Shown: piece after piece, positions 25,296 through 34,404 of the stretch | Layout: each line of letters starts with the position of its first letter | Numbering within the stretch: the stretch's first letter is position 1 | Origin: CALNYS01 sp942490855 | GTDB taxonomy: Bacteria; Planctomycetota; Phycisphaerae; Phycisphaerales; UBA1924 | DNA length: 64,000 nucleotides | NCBI GenBank assembly: GCA_942490855.1 | Contig: CALNYS010000004.1 | Coordinates: 1,426,001-1,490,000 of the forward strand | Direction: 5' to 3' | Translations under genes and position numbers: made by a program | Notes under the pieces: generated by a model | Databases searched by the model: none | Told to the model about the DNA's origin: nothing | The model's input: only the letters and a program-made list of their open reading frames with translations

Positions 25296-25354
25296 CGCGC
25301 GATTGGTCGATGCCGGGGGGACTCCCGACCACCCGCGCGAAAAGAGCCAGCGGC

Positions 25355-26824
25355 ATGAACAAACAGGTGCTCCAGGACGTCCTCGCCTCGACCCGTCTCC
25401 CGACGCCCCCGGCGATCGCGATGCGCATCATCGAGATGACGAGCGACCCGAACGTCACCACGGGCCAGCTCACCTCGCTGATCCAGGCCGACAGCGCGCT
25501 CTCTTCGAAGATCCTCCGGACCGTCAACTCCGCGTTCTACGGGCTCTCGAGCCCCGTCGCGTCCATCAAGCGGGCCCAGATCATGCTCGGGCTCAGCGCG
25601 ATCAAGTCGCTCACGCTCGGGTTCTCGCTCGTCGAATCCCTCGGCGACGACGAGCCGGGGGGGTTCGACTACCCCGCGTTCTGGTCCCGGAGCCTCCACG
25701 CCGCCGCCTGCGCCAAGTCCATCGCGTCCACCACGGGCTGCATGGAGCCCGAGGAGGCACTCCTCGGCGGGCTGCTCCAGGACGTCGGGATGGTGATCCT
25801 CCACCGGACGCTGGGCGAGGCGTACACCGACGCGATCAAGGGGGCCAACGGGCTGCACCGGAAGATCTCAGGGATCGAGCTGGCGCAGTTTGACATCACG
25901 CACCCCACCGTCGCCGCGACCCTCGCCGAGCGCTGGCGGTTCCCCGCGACGCTGGTCACCACCGTGCGCTACCACGAGCAGGTCACGGCGGCGCCGAAGT
26001 CGCAGCAGGACGCCGTCCGCTGCGTCGGGCTGGCGGCGCTCGGGGCGTCGGTGCTGACCGAATCAAACCCCGCCAGCGCGCTGCGGACGTACCTCAGCAA
26101 GGCGGAGTCGTGGCTGAAGCTCAGCAACGCGGACGCGGAGGCAGCGCTCGAGGAAGCCAGCGAGGGGGCGCGCCAGTTCGCCAAGCTTCTTGAAGTCCCC
26201 GCGGGCGCGCCGACCGACGCGCACGCGATCCTCGAGTCGGCCAAGGCCAGGCTGGTGGACGTCAGCGTCGCCGGGCATATCAACGAGGCCGTGAACAAGG
26301 CGCGCTCGGCGGCGGACATCGACGCGCTGACCGGCGTGGCGTCCCGTTCGTCGTTCATGTCGATGCTCGAGGACGCCTACGGGCGGGCCACGGCGGCCGA
26401 GGGCACCCTCACCGTCGCCACGCTCGATATCGAAGGCCTCCACGACCCTACCCATGCCCCCTGCGACGAGACCCGAGACCAGCTGCTCACGGTGTTTGCG
26501 CGACGCCTCGAAGACGCGTACGAGACCTACGGCGGCGAGATCGGGCGCGTCGGTCCCGAGACGTTCGCGGTGCTCCTGCCGGGCGTGGACGCCCGGAGCG
26601 TGGCGCAGGCGAGCAAGGCCCTCGCCGAGAGCGGCGTGGTGATCTCAGACGAGACGACGCTCGCGATCCGCGCGGGGTTCACGACCCTCGATCCGGAGAG
26701 CACGTCGTCGTTCCCCGCCCCGTCGGCGCTCCTGACAGCGGCCGAGCAGGCGCTGGACGCGGCGCGGAGCGCCGGTGGAGCCGCGGTGCGGGCGTTCGTG
26801 CCCCAATCCCGCAACGCCGCGTAG
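25355..26824 (+). CDS. HDOD domain protein with degenerate GGDEF domain
   Basis: ATG 25355 was chosen because the HDOD fold begins there; the open frame extends 63 bases further upstream. The product is 489 residues. HDOD (about 1-210) shows LPTPPAIAMRIIEMTSDP, IQADSALSSKILRTVNSAFYG and a central LLGGLLQDVGMVILH. The second domain (about 315-480) starts IDALTGVASRSSF, which is the correct GGDEF entry motif, but the GGDEF loop itself reads GRVGPETF. Diguanylate cyclase activity is therefore unlikely, and a binding or regulatory role is more probable. Soluble, no membrane segment. It is a probable signalling adaptor. Confidence 0.85.
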   Translation: MNKQVLQDVLASTRLPTPPAIAMRIIEMTSDPNVTTGQLTSLIQADSALSSKILRTVNSAFYGLSSPVASIKRAQIMLGLSAIKSLTLGFSLVESLGDDEPGGFDYPAFWSRSLHAAACAKSIASTTGCMEPEEALLGGLLQDVGMVILHRTLGEAYTDAIKGANGLHRKISGIELAQFDITHPTVAATLAERWRFPATLVTTVRYHEQVTAAPKSQQDAVRCVGLAALGASVLTESNPASALRTYLSKAESWLKLSNADAEAALEEASEGARQFAKLLEVPAGAPTDAHAILESAKARLVDVSVAGHINEAVNKARSAADIDALTGVASRSSFMSMLEDAYGRATAAEGTLTVATLDIEGLHDPTHAPCDETRDQLLTVFARRLEDAYETYGGEIGRVGPETFAVLLPGVDARSVAQASKALAESGVVISDETTLAIRAGFTTLDPESTSSFPAPSALLTAAEQALDAARSAGGAAVRAFVPQSRNAA

Positions 26825-26916
26825 GCCCGCGAGGGCCCGGGTCTGGCTAGCCAGAACCCCGCATCCTGTGGTACCGTACACAGCTTGTGGCTCGACGCCG
26901 AGCCCACTCAGGGTGA

Positions 26917-27816
26917 ATGTGCGCCCATCTCTCCCGCTTCCCGGAGCCCCGTGTGGCCGACGCGTCCAACGGCGAACATCTTGATGCTGGGGGCGAGGCC
27001 CTCCCGCCCGGTCGCCGATCGCGCTGGGATCGGGAAGATCTCTCCGCCGCGGCGATGCACGCCGAGGTCGAGTCCATCGGGGAAGGCGACCCGATCGTGT
27101 TCCTCCACGGGCTCCTTGGCCTCAACAGCCACTGGCGGCGCACCGCCGAGAAGCTCGCGTCCGAGCACCGCTGCGTGATGATCGAGGCCCCTCTCCTGGA
27201 GCTGCGCGGGCGGCGCTGCAGCGTCGAGGGCGTGCAGGCGATCGTCCACGGCGCGATCCGCGAGCACATCAACGAGCCGGCCGTCCTCGTCGGGAACTCG
27301 CTGGGCGGGCACATCGCGTCGCGCATCGCGCTCGCCGACCCGGGCGCCGTGCGGGGCCTGGTCCTCGCCGGGTCATCGGGGCTCTTTGAGCGCACGTTCG
27401 AGCGCGACGTGCAGCACCGCCCCAGCCAGGACTGGATCAACCGGAAGATCTCGGAGCTCTTCGCGGACCCCTCGCGCATGCCCGAGGACTCCGTCAGCCA
27501 CGCGTACACCGAGCTGCGCAAACGCGGCAGCGCCCGCGCCCTCGTGCGCCTCTCGCGCAGCGCCAAGGCCGACCACATGGGCTCGCGTCTTCCCAACATC
27601 GGCGTCCCCACGCTGCTGCTCTGGGGCAAGCAGGACGTCGTCACCCCGCCGCACGTCGCGGAAGAGTTCCACGAGCTGATCCCGGACACCCGCCTCGAAT
27701 GGATCGAGTCGTGCGGGCACGCGCCGATGCTCGAGCGCCCGGACGAGCTCGCCGAGGGGATCGCGCGCTTCTTGAAGGAGCTCGCGGCCGACGCCGCGCG
27801 TCAGGAGGTCGCCTGA
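26917..27816 (+). CDS. Alpha/beta hydrolase
   Basis: This protein has 299 residues from ATG 26917; an internal ATG at 27055 would remove an unstructured N-terminus. FLHGLLGLNSHWRR is the oxyanion region, VGNSLGGHIASRIALADP holds the nucleophile serine, LLWGKQDVVTP the acidic residue and CGHAPMLERP the histidine, so the triad is complete. It resembles carboxylesterase/haloperoxidase-like hydrolases. The GH3 gene follows with an ATGA overlap, so hydrolase and acyl-activating enzyme are probably made together. Substrate unknown. Confidence 0.85.
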   Translation: MCAHLSRFPEPRVADASNGEHLDAGGEALPPGRRSRWDREDLSAAAMHAEVESIGEGDPIVFLHGLLGLNSHWRRTAEKLASEHRCVMIEAPLLELRGRRCSVEGVQAIVHGAIREHINEPAVLVGNSLGGHIASRIALADPGAVRGLVLAGSSGLFERTFERDVQHRPSQDWINRKISELFADPSRMPEDSVSHAYTELRKRGSARALVRLSRSAKADHMGSRLPNIGVPTLLLWGKQDVVTPPHVAEEFHELIPDTRLEWIESCGHAPMLERPDELAEGIARFLKELAADAARQEVA

Positions 27817-29424
27817 TGACGTGGACCGCCCTGATCGGGGCGGGATTACGGCTCGCCCTCGCCCGTCGGATCGCCCGCCTTTCAGACGCCTCCTACTGGT
27901 CCCGCCGCACCGGCGAGCTCCAGACCGAGCAGCTCCGCCGCCTGCTCCACCAGGCGAAGGACACCGAGTTCGGGCGTCAGCACAAGTTCCGGCGCATCCT
28001 CTGCGAGCCCGATTCCACCCTCGCGACCGTGTACCGCGAGCGCACGCCCGTGCGGGACTACGAGGGCTTCCGCGCGTGGATGAACCGCATGCGCGACACG
28101 GGCGAGCCCGACGTCACCTGGCACGACACCGTCGGGTGCTTCGCCCAGACCAGCGGCACCACGGCCGGCGACAAGTACATGCCCGTCTCCAAGGAGCTGC
28201 TCGCTCACAACCGGCGTTCGAGCTTTGACATCTTCGCCCACGCCCACCGCTTCGGGATCTCCGTCCCCGGGCTGTTCTCCGGCAAGCTGCTCTTCCTGGG
28301 CGGGTCGTCGGAGCTCGAAACGAACGCGGCGGGGGTGCACACGGGGGATCTCTCCGGCGTCGTCACGCCGCTGATCTCCTGGCCGCTGACCGAGGTCTAC
28401 CAGCCGGGGCGCGAGATCGCGCTGATGGCGCACTGGCCCACGAAGATCGACGCGATGGCCCGCGCCTGCGCCGGGCAGGACGTCCGCGCCGTCTTCGGGA
28501 TGGCGTCGTGGGGGCTGGTGCTCTTTGAGAAGGTCATCGAGATCGCCCGCGAGACCCGCCCCGAGGTGCGCACGCTCCGCGACGTCTGGCCCAACATGGA
28601 GCTCTTCGTCCACGGCGGCGTGAAGTACGCCCCCTTCGAGCCGCGGGTGCGCGAGGCGTGGTCGGGCGACGCGGGCGAGGACGTCCCCAACCGCCTCGAG
28701 GTGTACCCCGCGTCCGAGGCGTTCGTCGCGATGCAGGACACGCCGGGCGACCCGGGGCTGCGCCTGGGCGTGGACCACGGCGTCTACTACGAGTTCATCC
28801 CGCTCGCGGAGATCGACGCCCCCGACGCCCGCGCGTTCGGCGCCCACGAGGTCGAGCCGGGCGAGCGCTACGTCGTCGTCCTGTCTACCCCCGGCGGGCT
28901 GTGGCGCTACATCCTGGGCGACGTCGTCGAGTTCGACACCATCCCGACCGGCGACGCCTCGGGCGGGCCGGCGCGATTGCGGATCGTCGGGCGTCACCGC
29001 CACTTCATCAACGCGTTCGGCGAGAACATCATTGTTGAGAACATCGAGCGCGCCGTCGTCGCCGCGATGAACGCCACCGGCGCGCGCACCGGCGAGTTCA
29101 CCGCGTCGCCCGTGTACCCCGGCGAGGGCCGGCGCGCGGGGCTCGAGCTTCGTGATCGAATGGGACAACCCCGCGGGCGCGCTCGACGCGTTCCGCAGCG
29201 CGTTCGATACGGCGTTACGCGCCGAGAGCGTCGATTACGGCGTCAAACGCACCGACGATCTCGGGATGGCCCCGCCCACCATCACCCCCGTCCCGACCGG
29301 GGCGTTCCATCGCTGGATGGAGTCCCGCGGCAAGCTGGGGGGGCAGCACAAGTGCCCCCGTTGTGCGAACCACCGCGATTTCGTGGAGGGGGTCCTGGGC
29401 GTTCACGCGTCTTCGATGGGCTAG
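27816..29424 (+). pseudogene. GH3-family acyl-adenylating enzyme, frameshifted near its 3' end
   Basis: ATG 27816 overlaps the hydrolase stop and has AGGAGG upstream. The main frame encodes GH3/JAR1-like sequence: CFAQTSGTTAGDKYMPVS (P-loop-like motif of adenylating enzymes), EVYPASEAFVAMQD, YYEFIPLAEI and GGLWRYILGDVVEF. After about 29120 it turns into Arg-rich nonsense. The family C-terminus continues in the +1 frame (FVIEWDNPAGAL, DYGVKRTDDLGM, GQHKCPRCANHRDFVE) to TAG 29422-29424. One extra base (or two missing) near 29115-29150 explains this. If intact, the enzyme would be about 535 residues and activate a carboxylic acid for conjugation. Confidence 0.8.
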
Positions 29425-29503
29425 GATGGATGAAACCAACGCGGCTGTCCGACGAACCATGTGTGGGACCGCGTCAGTGACGCCAGAACCGATGAAAGAG
29501 CTT

Positions 29504-30043
29504 ATGAGCCCGCAAACGACGTCGTCTCAGTGCCAGACCCCGGCGGCCGCGGCCGCGGCCGCGGTCCTCGAACAAGCCGCGAGCTTCGTGCAGACGCTCC
29601 CCAACGGGGCGTACGAGCGGCCGTGCGCTGAGATGATGGGCGCCTGCATCGGGCAGCACCTCCGCCACAGCCTCGATCACGTGCGCGCCATCCTCGACGG
29701 GATGAGCGACGGGGTGATCGACTACGACCACCGCGAGCGCGGGGTGGACATCGAGACCGACGCCGACGCGGCGGTCGAGGCCGTGCGTGCGGCCGTGGGG
29801 GAGATCGTGGCGCTCGACCCCGGGGCGTGCGCGCAGGGGGTGCGCGTGCGGGTGATGCTCTCGTCTTCCGGCGAGACGGCGGACCTCCCGACGAGCGTGT
29901 CGCGCGAGCTGGCGTTCGCGGCGCACCACCAGACGCACCACCACGCGATGATGGCGACCATCGCCCGCACCCACGGGATCGCCATCCCCGAGGGCTTCGG
30001 CGTCGCGCCCTCCACGCTGAACTTCCAGGAGAACGCGGGCTGA
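29504..30043 (+). CDS. DinB-like four-helix protein
   Basis: This protein has 179 residues from ATG 29504; in-frame ATGs at 29426 and 29492 are alternatives. The helical pattern carries histidines at the metal-ligand positions of DinB/YfiT-like proteins: GQHLRHSLDHVRAIL in the first part and AHHQTHHHAMMA near residue 148. An Ala-rich N-terminus precedes the fold. DinB-like proteins are metal-binding transferases or detoxification enzymes; the partner thiol is unknown. It sits between the GH3-like gene and the NRDE gene on the same strand. Confidence 0.65.
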   Translation: MSPQTTSSQCQTPAAAAAAAVLEQAASFVQTLPNGAYERPCAEMMGACIGQHLRHSLDHVRAILDGMSDGVIDYDHRERGVDIETDADAAVEAVRAAVGEIVALDPGACAQGVRVRVMLSSSGETADLPTSVSRELAFAAHHQTHHHAMMATIARTHGIAIPEGFGVAPSTLNFQENAG

Positions 30044-30062
30044 GCCCGTGGTGTGAACCCCG

Positions 30063-30809
30063 ATGTGTACGCTTTCCGTGATCCCGCTGTGTGACTCTCT
30101 TGGTCGGCGTTGTGGCTACCGCGTGGTGATGAGCCGCGACGAGCTGCGCACGCGATCGGCCGCGCTCCCGCCCAGCCTCCAGCGTTCCGGCGAGGCCTGC
30201 TGGCCCACCGACCCCGACGGCGGCGGCACGTGGATCGGCGCGACCGGACACGGGCTGACCCTCGGGTTGCTGAACGTCAACCTGGGCGTCCACGAGCCCC
30301 CCAGCAGCGGCACGCGGACCCGTGGAGAGATCATCCCCTCGCTCGCGTCGTGCCCCGACGCGGCGACGGCCGCCAGCGAGCTGCTCGGGAAAAACCTGAC
30401 CCGCTACCGCCCGTTCCGGCTGGTCGCGGTGGACGCGACCTCGGTGATCGACCTGCGCTGGGACCGCCACCGGCTGATCGAGACGCCCCGGCGCTTGGCG
30501 CCGGCGTGCTTTGTCAGCTCCGGGCTGGGCGACCACGTGGTCGAGCCGCGGCTGATGCTCTTTGACTCGATCTTTTCCGTTCACTCCGCGACGCCGGAGA
30601 TGCAAGACGGGTTCCACCAGCACGTCTGGCCCAAGCACGAGCACCTGAGCGTGATGATGAGCCGTGAGCTGGCGCGCACGACGTGCGTCACGACGGTCGA
30701 GACACGTCGGGCGCGCGCCGGCGAGACCGCGGTCGCGATGCGGTACACGGACGACGACGGCGTCAGCGAGCCCGTTGAACTGGGCGGGCTTGTCGCGGCG
30801 GCGTGCTGA
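30063..30809 (+). CDS. NRDE (TANGO2-like) family protein
   Basis: This 248-residue protein begins MCTLSVIPL, the conserved start of the NRDE/TANGO2 family in which Cys2 is the presumed Ntn-type nucleophile. MSRDELRTRS at about residue 23 is the signature Arg-Asp-Glu motif. GGTWIGATGHGLTLGLLNVN is the next conserved block. The biochemical role of the family is not settled (haem or lipid handling has been proposed for TANGO2). It lies 20 bases after the DinB-like gene and 15 bases before the large fusion gene, likely the same transcript. Confidence 0.85.
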   Translation: MCTLSVIPLCDSLGRRCGYRVVMSRDELRTRSAALPPSLQRSGEACWPTDPDGGGTWIGATGHGLTLGLLNVNLGVHEPPSSGTRTRGEIIPSLASCPDAATAASELLGKNLTRYRPFRLVAVDATSVIDLRWDRHRLIETPRRLAPACFVSSGLGDHVVEPRLMLFDSIFSVHSATPEMQDGFHQHVWPKHEHLSVMMSRELARTTCVTTVETRRARAGETAVAMRYTDDDGVSEPVELGGLVAAAC

Positions 30810-30824
30810 GGCGACCATCCCCCG

Positions 30825-33506
30825 ATGAAGGCGCTGACTCCGGGGCGACGACTGCTGCTGATTTACGTGGCTCTGCTTGCGGCGTCGCACCTTGCGCAGC
30901 TGGTGTGGACGCCGGGCTCTGCGGAATCAACCCCGGGCGGCGCGGTCCGGAGCGAGCTGACGCTCCCCGCCGCCACCGCCGACGGCTTCCGTTCTAACGA
31001 AACTGACCGCTTCTCGGTGCTCCGCTGGGACGCGCCCAACGGGGGCGACGGGCGCCCGCCGGTGGTGCTCCTGCACGGGTCGCCTGGGGCGGCGAGCAAC
31101 TTCTCGCAGCTCGCCCCGGCGCTGGCGGCGCAGGGGCGCGACGTCTACGCGTTCGATCTGCCGGGCTTCGGCGCGAGCTCCAAGTGGGTGCCCAGCTATT
31201 CGACGCTCGCGCACGCGCGGAGCGCGCTGGCGGCGATGGACGAGCTGGGCGTGGCGCGGGCGCACGTGGTCGGGTGGTCGATGGGCGGGGGCGTCGGGCT
31301 GCACATGACGGAGCTCGAGCCCGAGCGCATCGCGTCGCTGACGCTGCTGGCGTCGATCGGGGCGCAGCGCGCGGAGGGGTCGGGCGATTACTACTTCGAG
31401 CACGCGAAGTACGTGCTCGGGTACGCGGCGCTGGTCATCGCGCCGGAGTTCGTGCCGCACTTCGGGCTGCTGGGCCCGCGCTGGACGCGTCACTCGACGA
31501 TCCGCAACTTCGCTGACACGGACATGCGCCGTCTGGAGCCGGTCATGGCGGCGCTCGAGACGCCGACGCTGATCCTGCACGGTCGCCATGATTTCCTGGT
31601 CCACGACTGGGCGGCGGAGCTGCACCACGAGCTGATCCCGACGAGCTCGCTCGTGATGCTCGACGCGAGCCACTTCATGCCCTTCCTGCAGGTGGAGGAG
31701 ACCTCGGCGCACCTCGGGGCGTTCTTTGACCGGCACGATGCGCCCGGGGTGGCGCCCCTGACGTTCACCGCGGACTACGCGCCGACGTTCGGGGCGCCCA
31801 AGACGGATCTCGGGCCCTTCCATCTGGCGCACGACATGCACTGGTGGGTGGTGCTCGGGCTGATCATCGTCGCGACGTTTATCAGCGAGGACGCGACGGT
31901 GATCGCGGTGGGGGTGCTGATCTCGGCGGGGACGGTCGACTGGGGCGTCGGGCTGATCGGGTGCCTCGCGGGGATCATCATCGGCGACGGCGGGCTGTGG
32001 GCGCTCGGTCGGTTCGCGGGGCGTCGCGCGCTGCGCCTGCCCTTCGTGGGCGAGTGGATCCCGGAGAGCTCGCTCGACCGGTGGGGGCGCTGGTTCGACA
32101 AGCACACGATCAAGGCGGTGTTCGTGGCGCGGGCGGCGCCTGGGCTGCGCCTGCCGACGTACATCGCGGCGGGGATGCTCTCGAAGAAGACGCACGGGTT
32201 CCTCTTCTGGGCGGCGCTGGCGGCGTTCGTCTGGACGCCGATCCTGCTGCTGCTGGCGATCCTGCTGGGCCCGAAGGTGATGGGGTTCTTCGAGGGGGTG
32301 CTGTCGGGGCCGCTGGCGCTGATCCTCAGCGTTGTCCTGATCATCCTGCTGGTGCGCGTGATCAACATGTGCATGACGTGGGCGGGGCGACGGCGGTTGC
32401 TGGCGCACGTGCAGCGGATCGGGCGCCCGGAGTTCTGGCCCTCGTGGGCGTTTTACGCGCCGATGGCGCCCGTGCTTCTCTTCCAGGCGCTGCGCCGCGG
32501 GCCGATGTCGTTCACGTGCGTGAACCCCGGGATCTCGCACGGCGGGGGCGTCGTGGGCGAGAGCAAGATGGAGATCCTCGGCGGGCTGATGAACGGGCCG
32601 GGCGCCGAGTGGATCGTGCGCACGCACTTCATCAAGGGCGGCCCGACGCCCGAGGCGCGGGCGGAGATGACGGCGGAGCTGGTGCGGAACGACCCGGCGC
32701 TGGGCGGGTACCCCGTGATCCTGAAGCCGGACGAGGCGCAGCGCGGGCACGGGCTGAAGCTTGTTCGGCGCGAGGAGGATCTGCTCGGCTACTACCGCTC
32801 GATGACGCGCGCCGCGTTGCTCCAGGCGTTCCACGCGGGGCCCCACGAGGCGGGCGTGTTGTGGGCGCGGCGCGGCGAGGGCGGGCTCGGCGAGACCGGG
32901 CGGGTCTTCAGCGTGACGCGCAAGGAGTTCCCGGTGCTCGTGGGCGACGGCGTCTCGACGCTCGAGCGGCTGATCTGGAAGCACCCGCGGTTCCGGATGC
33001 AGGCGGACACGTTCCTGAAGCGGATGAGCGACCGGCTGGACTGGGCGCCCGCCGAGGGCGAGCGGGTGTCCCTGGGGGTGGCGGGGAATCACATCCAGGG
33101 GGCGAAGCTGCTCGACGGGGCGGACCTGATCACGCCGGAGTTCGAGGCGCGGTTCAACGAGATCGCCGCGACGTTCGCTTCTGAGAACGGCTGCACGGGG
33201 GACGGGCCCGGGGAGTTTGATTTCGGTCGTTTCGATATCCGGTACGAGGACGACGAGTCGCTGCGCCGCGGCGAGGGGTTCCGGATCATCGAGCTCAACG
33301 GGACGATGAGCGAGTCAACGAACCTGTACGACCCGCGGCGGACGCTGTGGTGGAGCTACGGGGTGCTGGCCCGCCAGTGGGGGACGCTGTACCGCCTCGG
33401 CGCGCTGCGCCGTAGGTCGGGCGTGCGACCCATGGGCTTCCTGGAGCTGATGCGCACCGTGCGGGACCATTACCGCGGGCGCGGGGGCTCGGAAGTGGCG
33501 GACTGA
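30825..33506 (+). CDS. Three-part fusion: alpha/beta hydrolase, VTT/DedA membrane domain, ATP-grasp-like domain
   Basis: This 893-residue protein opens with a hydrophobic N-terminal anchor (residues 8-28). Residues about 75-302 form an alpha/beta hydrolase: VVLLHGSPGAASNFS, nucleophile Ser152 in GWSMGG, Asp256 in GRHDF and His283 in ASHFMPF. Residues about 337-520 form a VTT (DedA/SNARE-associated) membrane domain: FISEDATVIAVG re-entrant motif, GDGGLWALGRFAGRRAL, and FVARAAPGLRLPTYIAAG with the conserved Arg/Pro-Gly. Residues about 560-890 resemble an ATP-grasp ligase: VILKPDEAQRGHGLKLV (Lys634), DFGRFDIRYED and FRIIELNGTMSES (metal-binding Glu823 and Asn825). All three catalytic sets look intact. 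I know no characterised protein with this order; a role in moving and modifying a membrane lipid is inferred. Confidence 0.85.
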   Translation: MKALTPGRRLLLIYVALLAASHLAQLVWTPGSAESTPGGAVRSELTLPAATADGFRSNETDRFSVLRWDAPNGGDGRPPVVLLHGSPGAASNFSQLAPALAAQGRDVYAFDLPGFGASSKWVPSYSTLAHARSALAAMDELGVARAHVVGWSMGGGVGLHMTELEPERIASLTLLASIGAQRAEGSGDYYFEHAKYVLGYAALVIAPEFVPHFGLLGPRWTRHSTIRNFADTDMRRLEPVMAALETPTLILHGRHDFLVHDWAAELHHELIPTSSLVMLDASHFMPFLQVEETSAHLGAFFDRHDAPGVAPLTFTADYAPTFGAPKTDLGPFHLAHDMHWWVVLGLIIVATFISEDATVIAVGVLISAGTVDWGVGLIGCLAGIIIGDGGLWALGRFAGRRALRLPFVGEWIPESSLDRWGRWFDKHTIKAVFVARAAPGLRLPTYIAAGMLSKKTHGFLFWAALAAFVWTPILLLLAILLGPKVMGFFEGVLSGPLALILSVVLIILLVRVINMCMTWAGRRRLLAHVQRIGRPEFWPSWAFYAPMAPVLLFQALRRGPMSFTCVNPGISHGGGVVGESKMEILGGLMNGPGAEWIVRTHFIKGGPTPEARAEMTAELVRNDPALGGYPVILKPDEAQRGHGLKLVRREEDLLGYYRSMTRAALLQAFHAGPHEAGVLWARRGEGGLGETGRVFSVTRKEFPVLVGDGVSTLERLIWKHPRFRMQADTFLKRMSDRLDWAPAEGERVSLGVAGNHIQGAKLLDGADLITPEFEARFNEIAATFASENGCTGDGPGEFDFGRFDIRYEDDESLRRGEGFRIIELNGTMSESTNLYDPRRTLWWSYGVLARQWGTLYRLGALRRRSGVRPMGFLELMRTVRDHYRGRGGSEVAD

Positions 33507-33552
33507 GGCTCGTGAGCGGGACAGGTAGGTCCTAAAAAACAGGAAAATCCTC

Positions 33553-33581
33553 TTGAACGAGGAGGTCGCGCCCCGTAGTGT
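33553..33581 (+). promoter_or_regulatory. Possible promoter of the PEP-CTERM-like gene
   Basis: TTGAAC (33553-33558) and TAGTGT (33576-33581) are 17 bases apart, about 90 bases before the start codon. Both boxes are only partial matches. Two hairpins follow in the leader: CGGGA/TCCCG with a GCGA loop (33593-33606) and GCCC/GGGC around CTGCACA (33632-33646). Confidence 0.35.
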
Positions 33582-33669
33582 GAATGGCTGATCGGGAGCG
33601 ATCCCGGCTAGGGATAGGAGTTTGTCGGCGAGCCCCTGCACAGGGCAAACCGACCAGAGGAGAGAAAAA

Positions 33670-34335
33670 ATGTTTCTCGCGCGAGATTCGCGCGGCGTGC
33701 GCACGCTTTTGACGTGCGCGGCCGCCGGCGGCGTGCTGGTTCTGTGCGGGCCAGCGGACGCTGCTATGACGTTGCACCTCGACCTGAATTCAGTTGCGGT
33801 AACCGCGGGCGGTGGCTTCGACGGCGAAACCCACACCGGCGACCTCGTTATCGCGAAAGACTTCGACACAGATGTCTACCGACTGGAGATCGACGGTGTT
33901 TCTCAGTCCATGAGCGCGGCGCTCGCTGACCTGAGCGGCAGGATCCGCCTCAGCGCCGGAACGGTGATCGGCGGCGACTTCCAGGTCACGCTGACCGACG
34001 GGACGTCGTACGCGGCGGTCATCGGGAGCGCCGAGGGCGATGTCAGCGCCCATCACGGTCAAGGGTTCATGGTTGACGGGCTGACCGGCGGCGGTCTCTT
34101 CGACGACCTTGCCGAGGGCAAGCACTTCGGCGGGGTTGACGTCACGCCGTGGCTTGACGCCCGCGGCGGGCTCGACGGGTCGTTCCTTCTCTTCGGCTTC
34201 GGGCCGAACGGGCAAGGGTTCGACAGCGACGCCAACCTTGAGCTGTACCTGGTCGCCGTCCCGGCGCCGGGCACGGTGGCTCTCGGTTCGATGGCGGTCG
34301 TGTTCGGCAATCGCCGGAAGCGCGGCGTCGCCTAG
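33670..34335 (+). CDS. Secreted protein with PEP-CTERM-like sorting tail
   Basis: ATG 33670 was chosen for the AGGAGAG just upstream. The 221-residue protein has a signal peptide (RTLLTCAAAGGVLVLCGPADA, cleavage near ADAA) and a beta-rich middle with no recognised enzyme motif. The C-terminus VPAPGTVALGSMAVVFGNRRKRGVA-like tail (VPAPG, hydrophobic stretch, RRKR) is the exosortase sorting signal as found in Phycisphaerae, so the protein is likely processed at the cell surface. No exosortase gene is in the window. An intrinsic terminator follows. Confidence 0.8.
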   Translation: MFLARDSRGVRTLLTCAAAGGVLVLCGPADAAMTLHLDLNSVAVTAGGGFDGETHTGDLVIAKDFDTDVYRLEIDGVSQSMSAALADLSGRIRLSAGTVIGGDFQVTLTDGTSYAAVIGSAEGDVSAHHGQGFMVDGLTGGGLFDDLAEGKHFGGVDVTPWLDARGGLDGSFLLFGFGPNGQGFDSDANLELYLVAVPAPGTVALGSMAVVFGNRRKRGVA

Positions 34336-34361
34336 CCGCTTTCCTTTCTGATCCATCACCA

Positions 34362-34404
34362 GCGACGTCGGGCGCCACCACTTGCCCCGGCGTCGCTTTT
34401 TTTT
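34362..34404 (+). terminator. Intrinsic terminator after the PEP-CTERM-like gene
   Basis: GCGACGTCGGG (34362-34372) pairs with CCCGGCGTCGC (34386-34396), 11 bp including one G-U pair, followed by eight T (34397-34404), 27 bases after the stop. Confidence 0.9.

Noticed and set aside
33638..33651. Possible c-di-GMP-I (GEMM) riboswitch
   Set aside because: Only the 14-base GCACAGGGCAAACC core is present; the second half with the GGGACGCAAAGC segment is missing because the ribosome-binding site and start codon follow at once.
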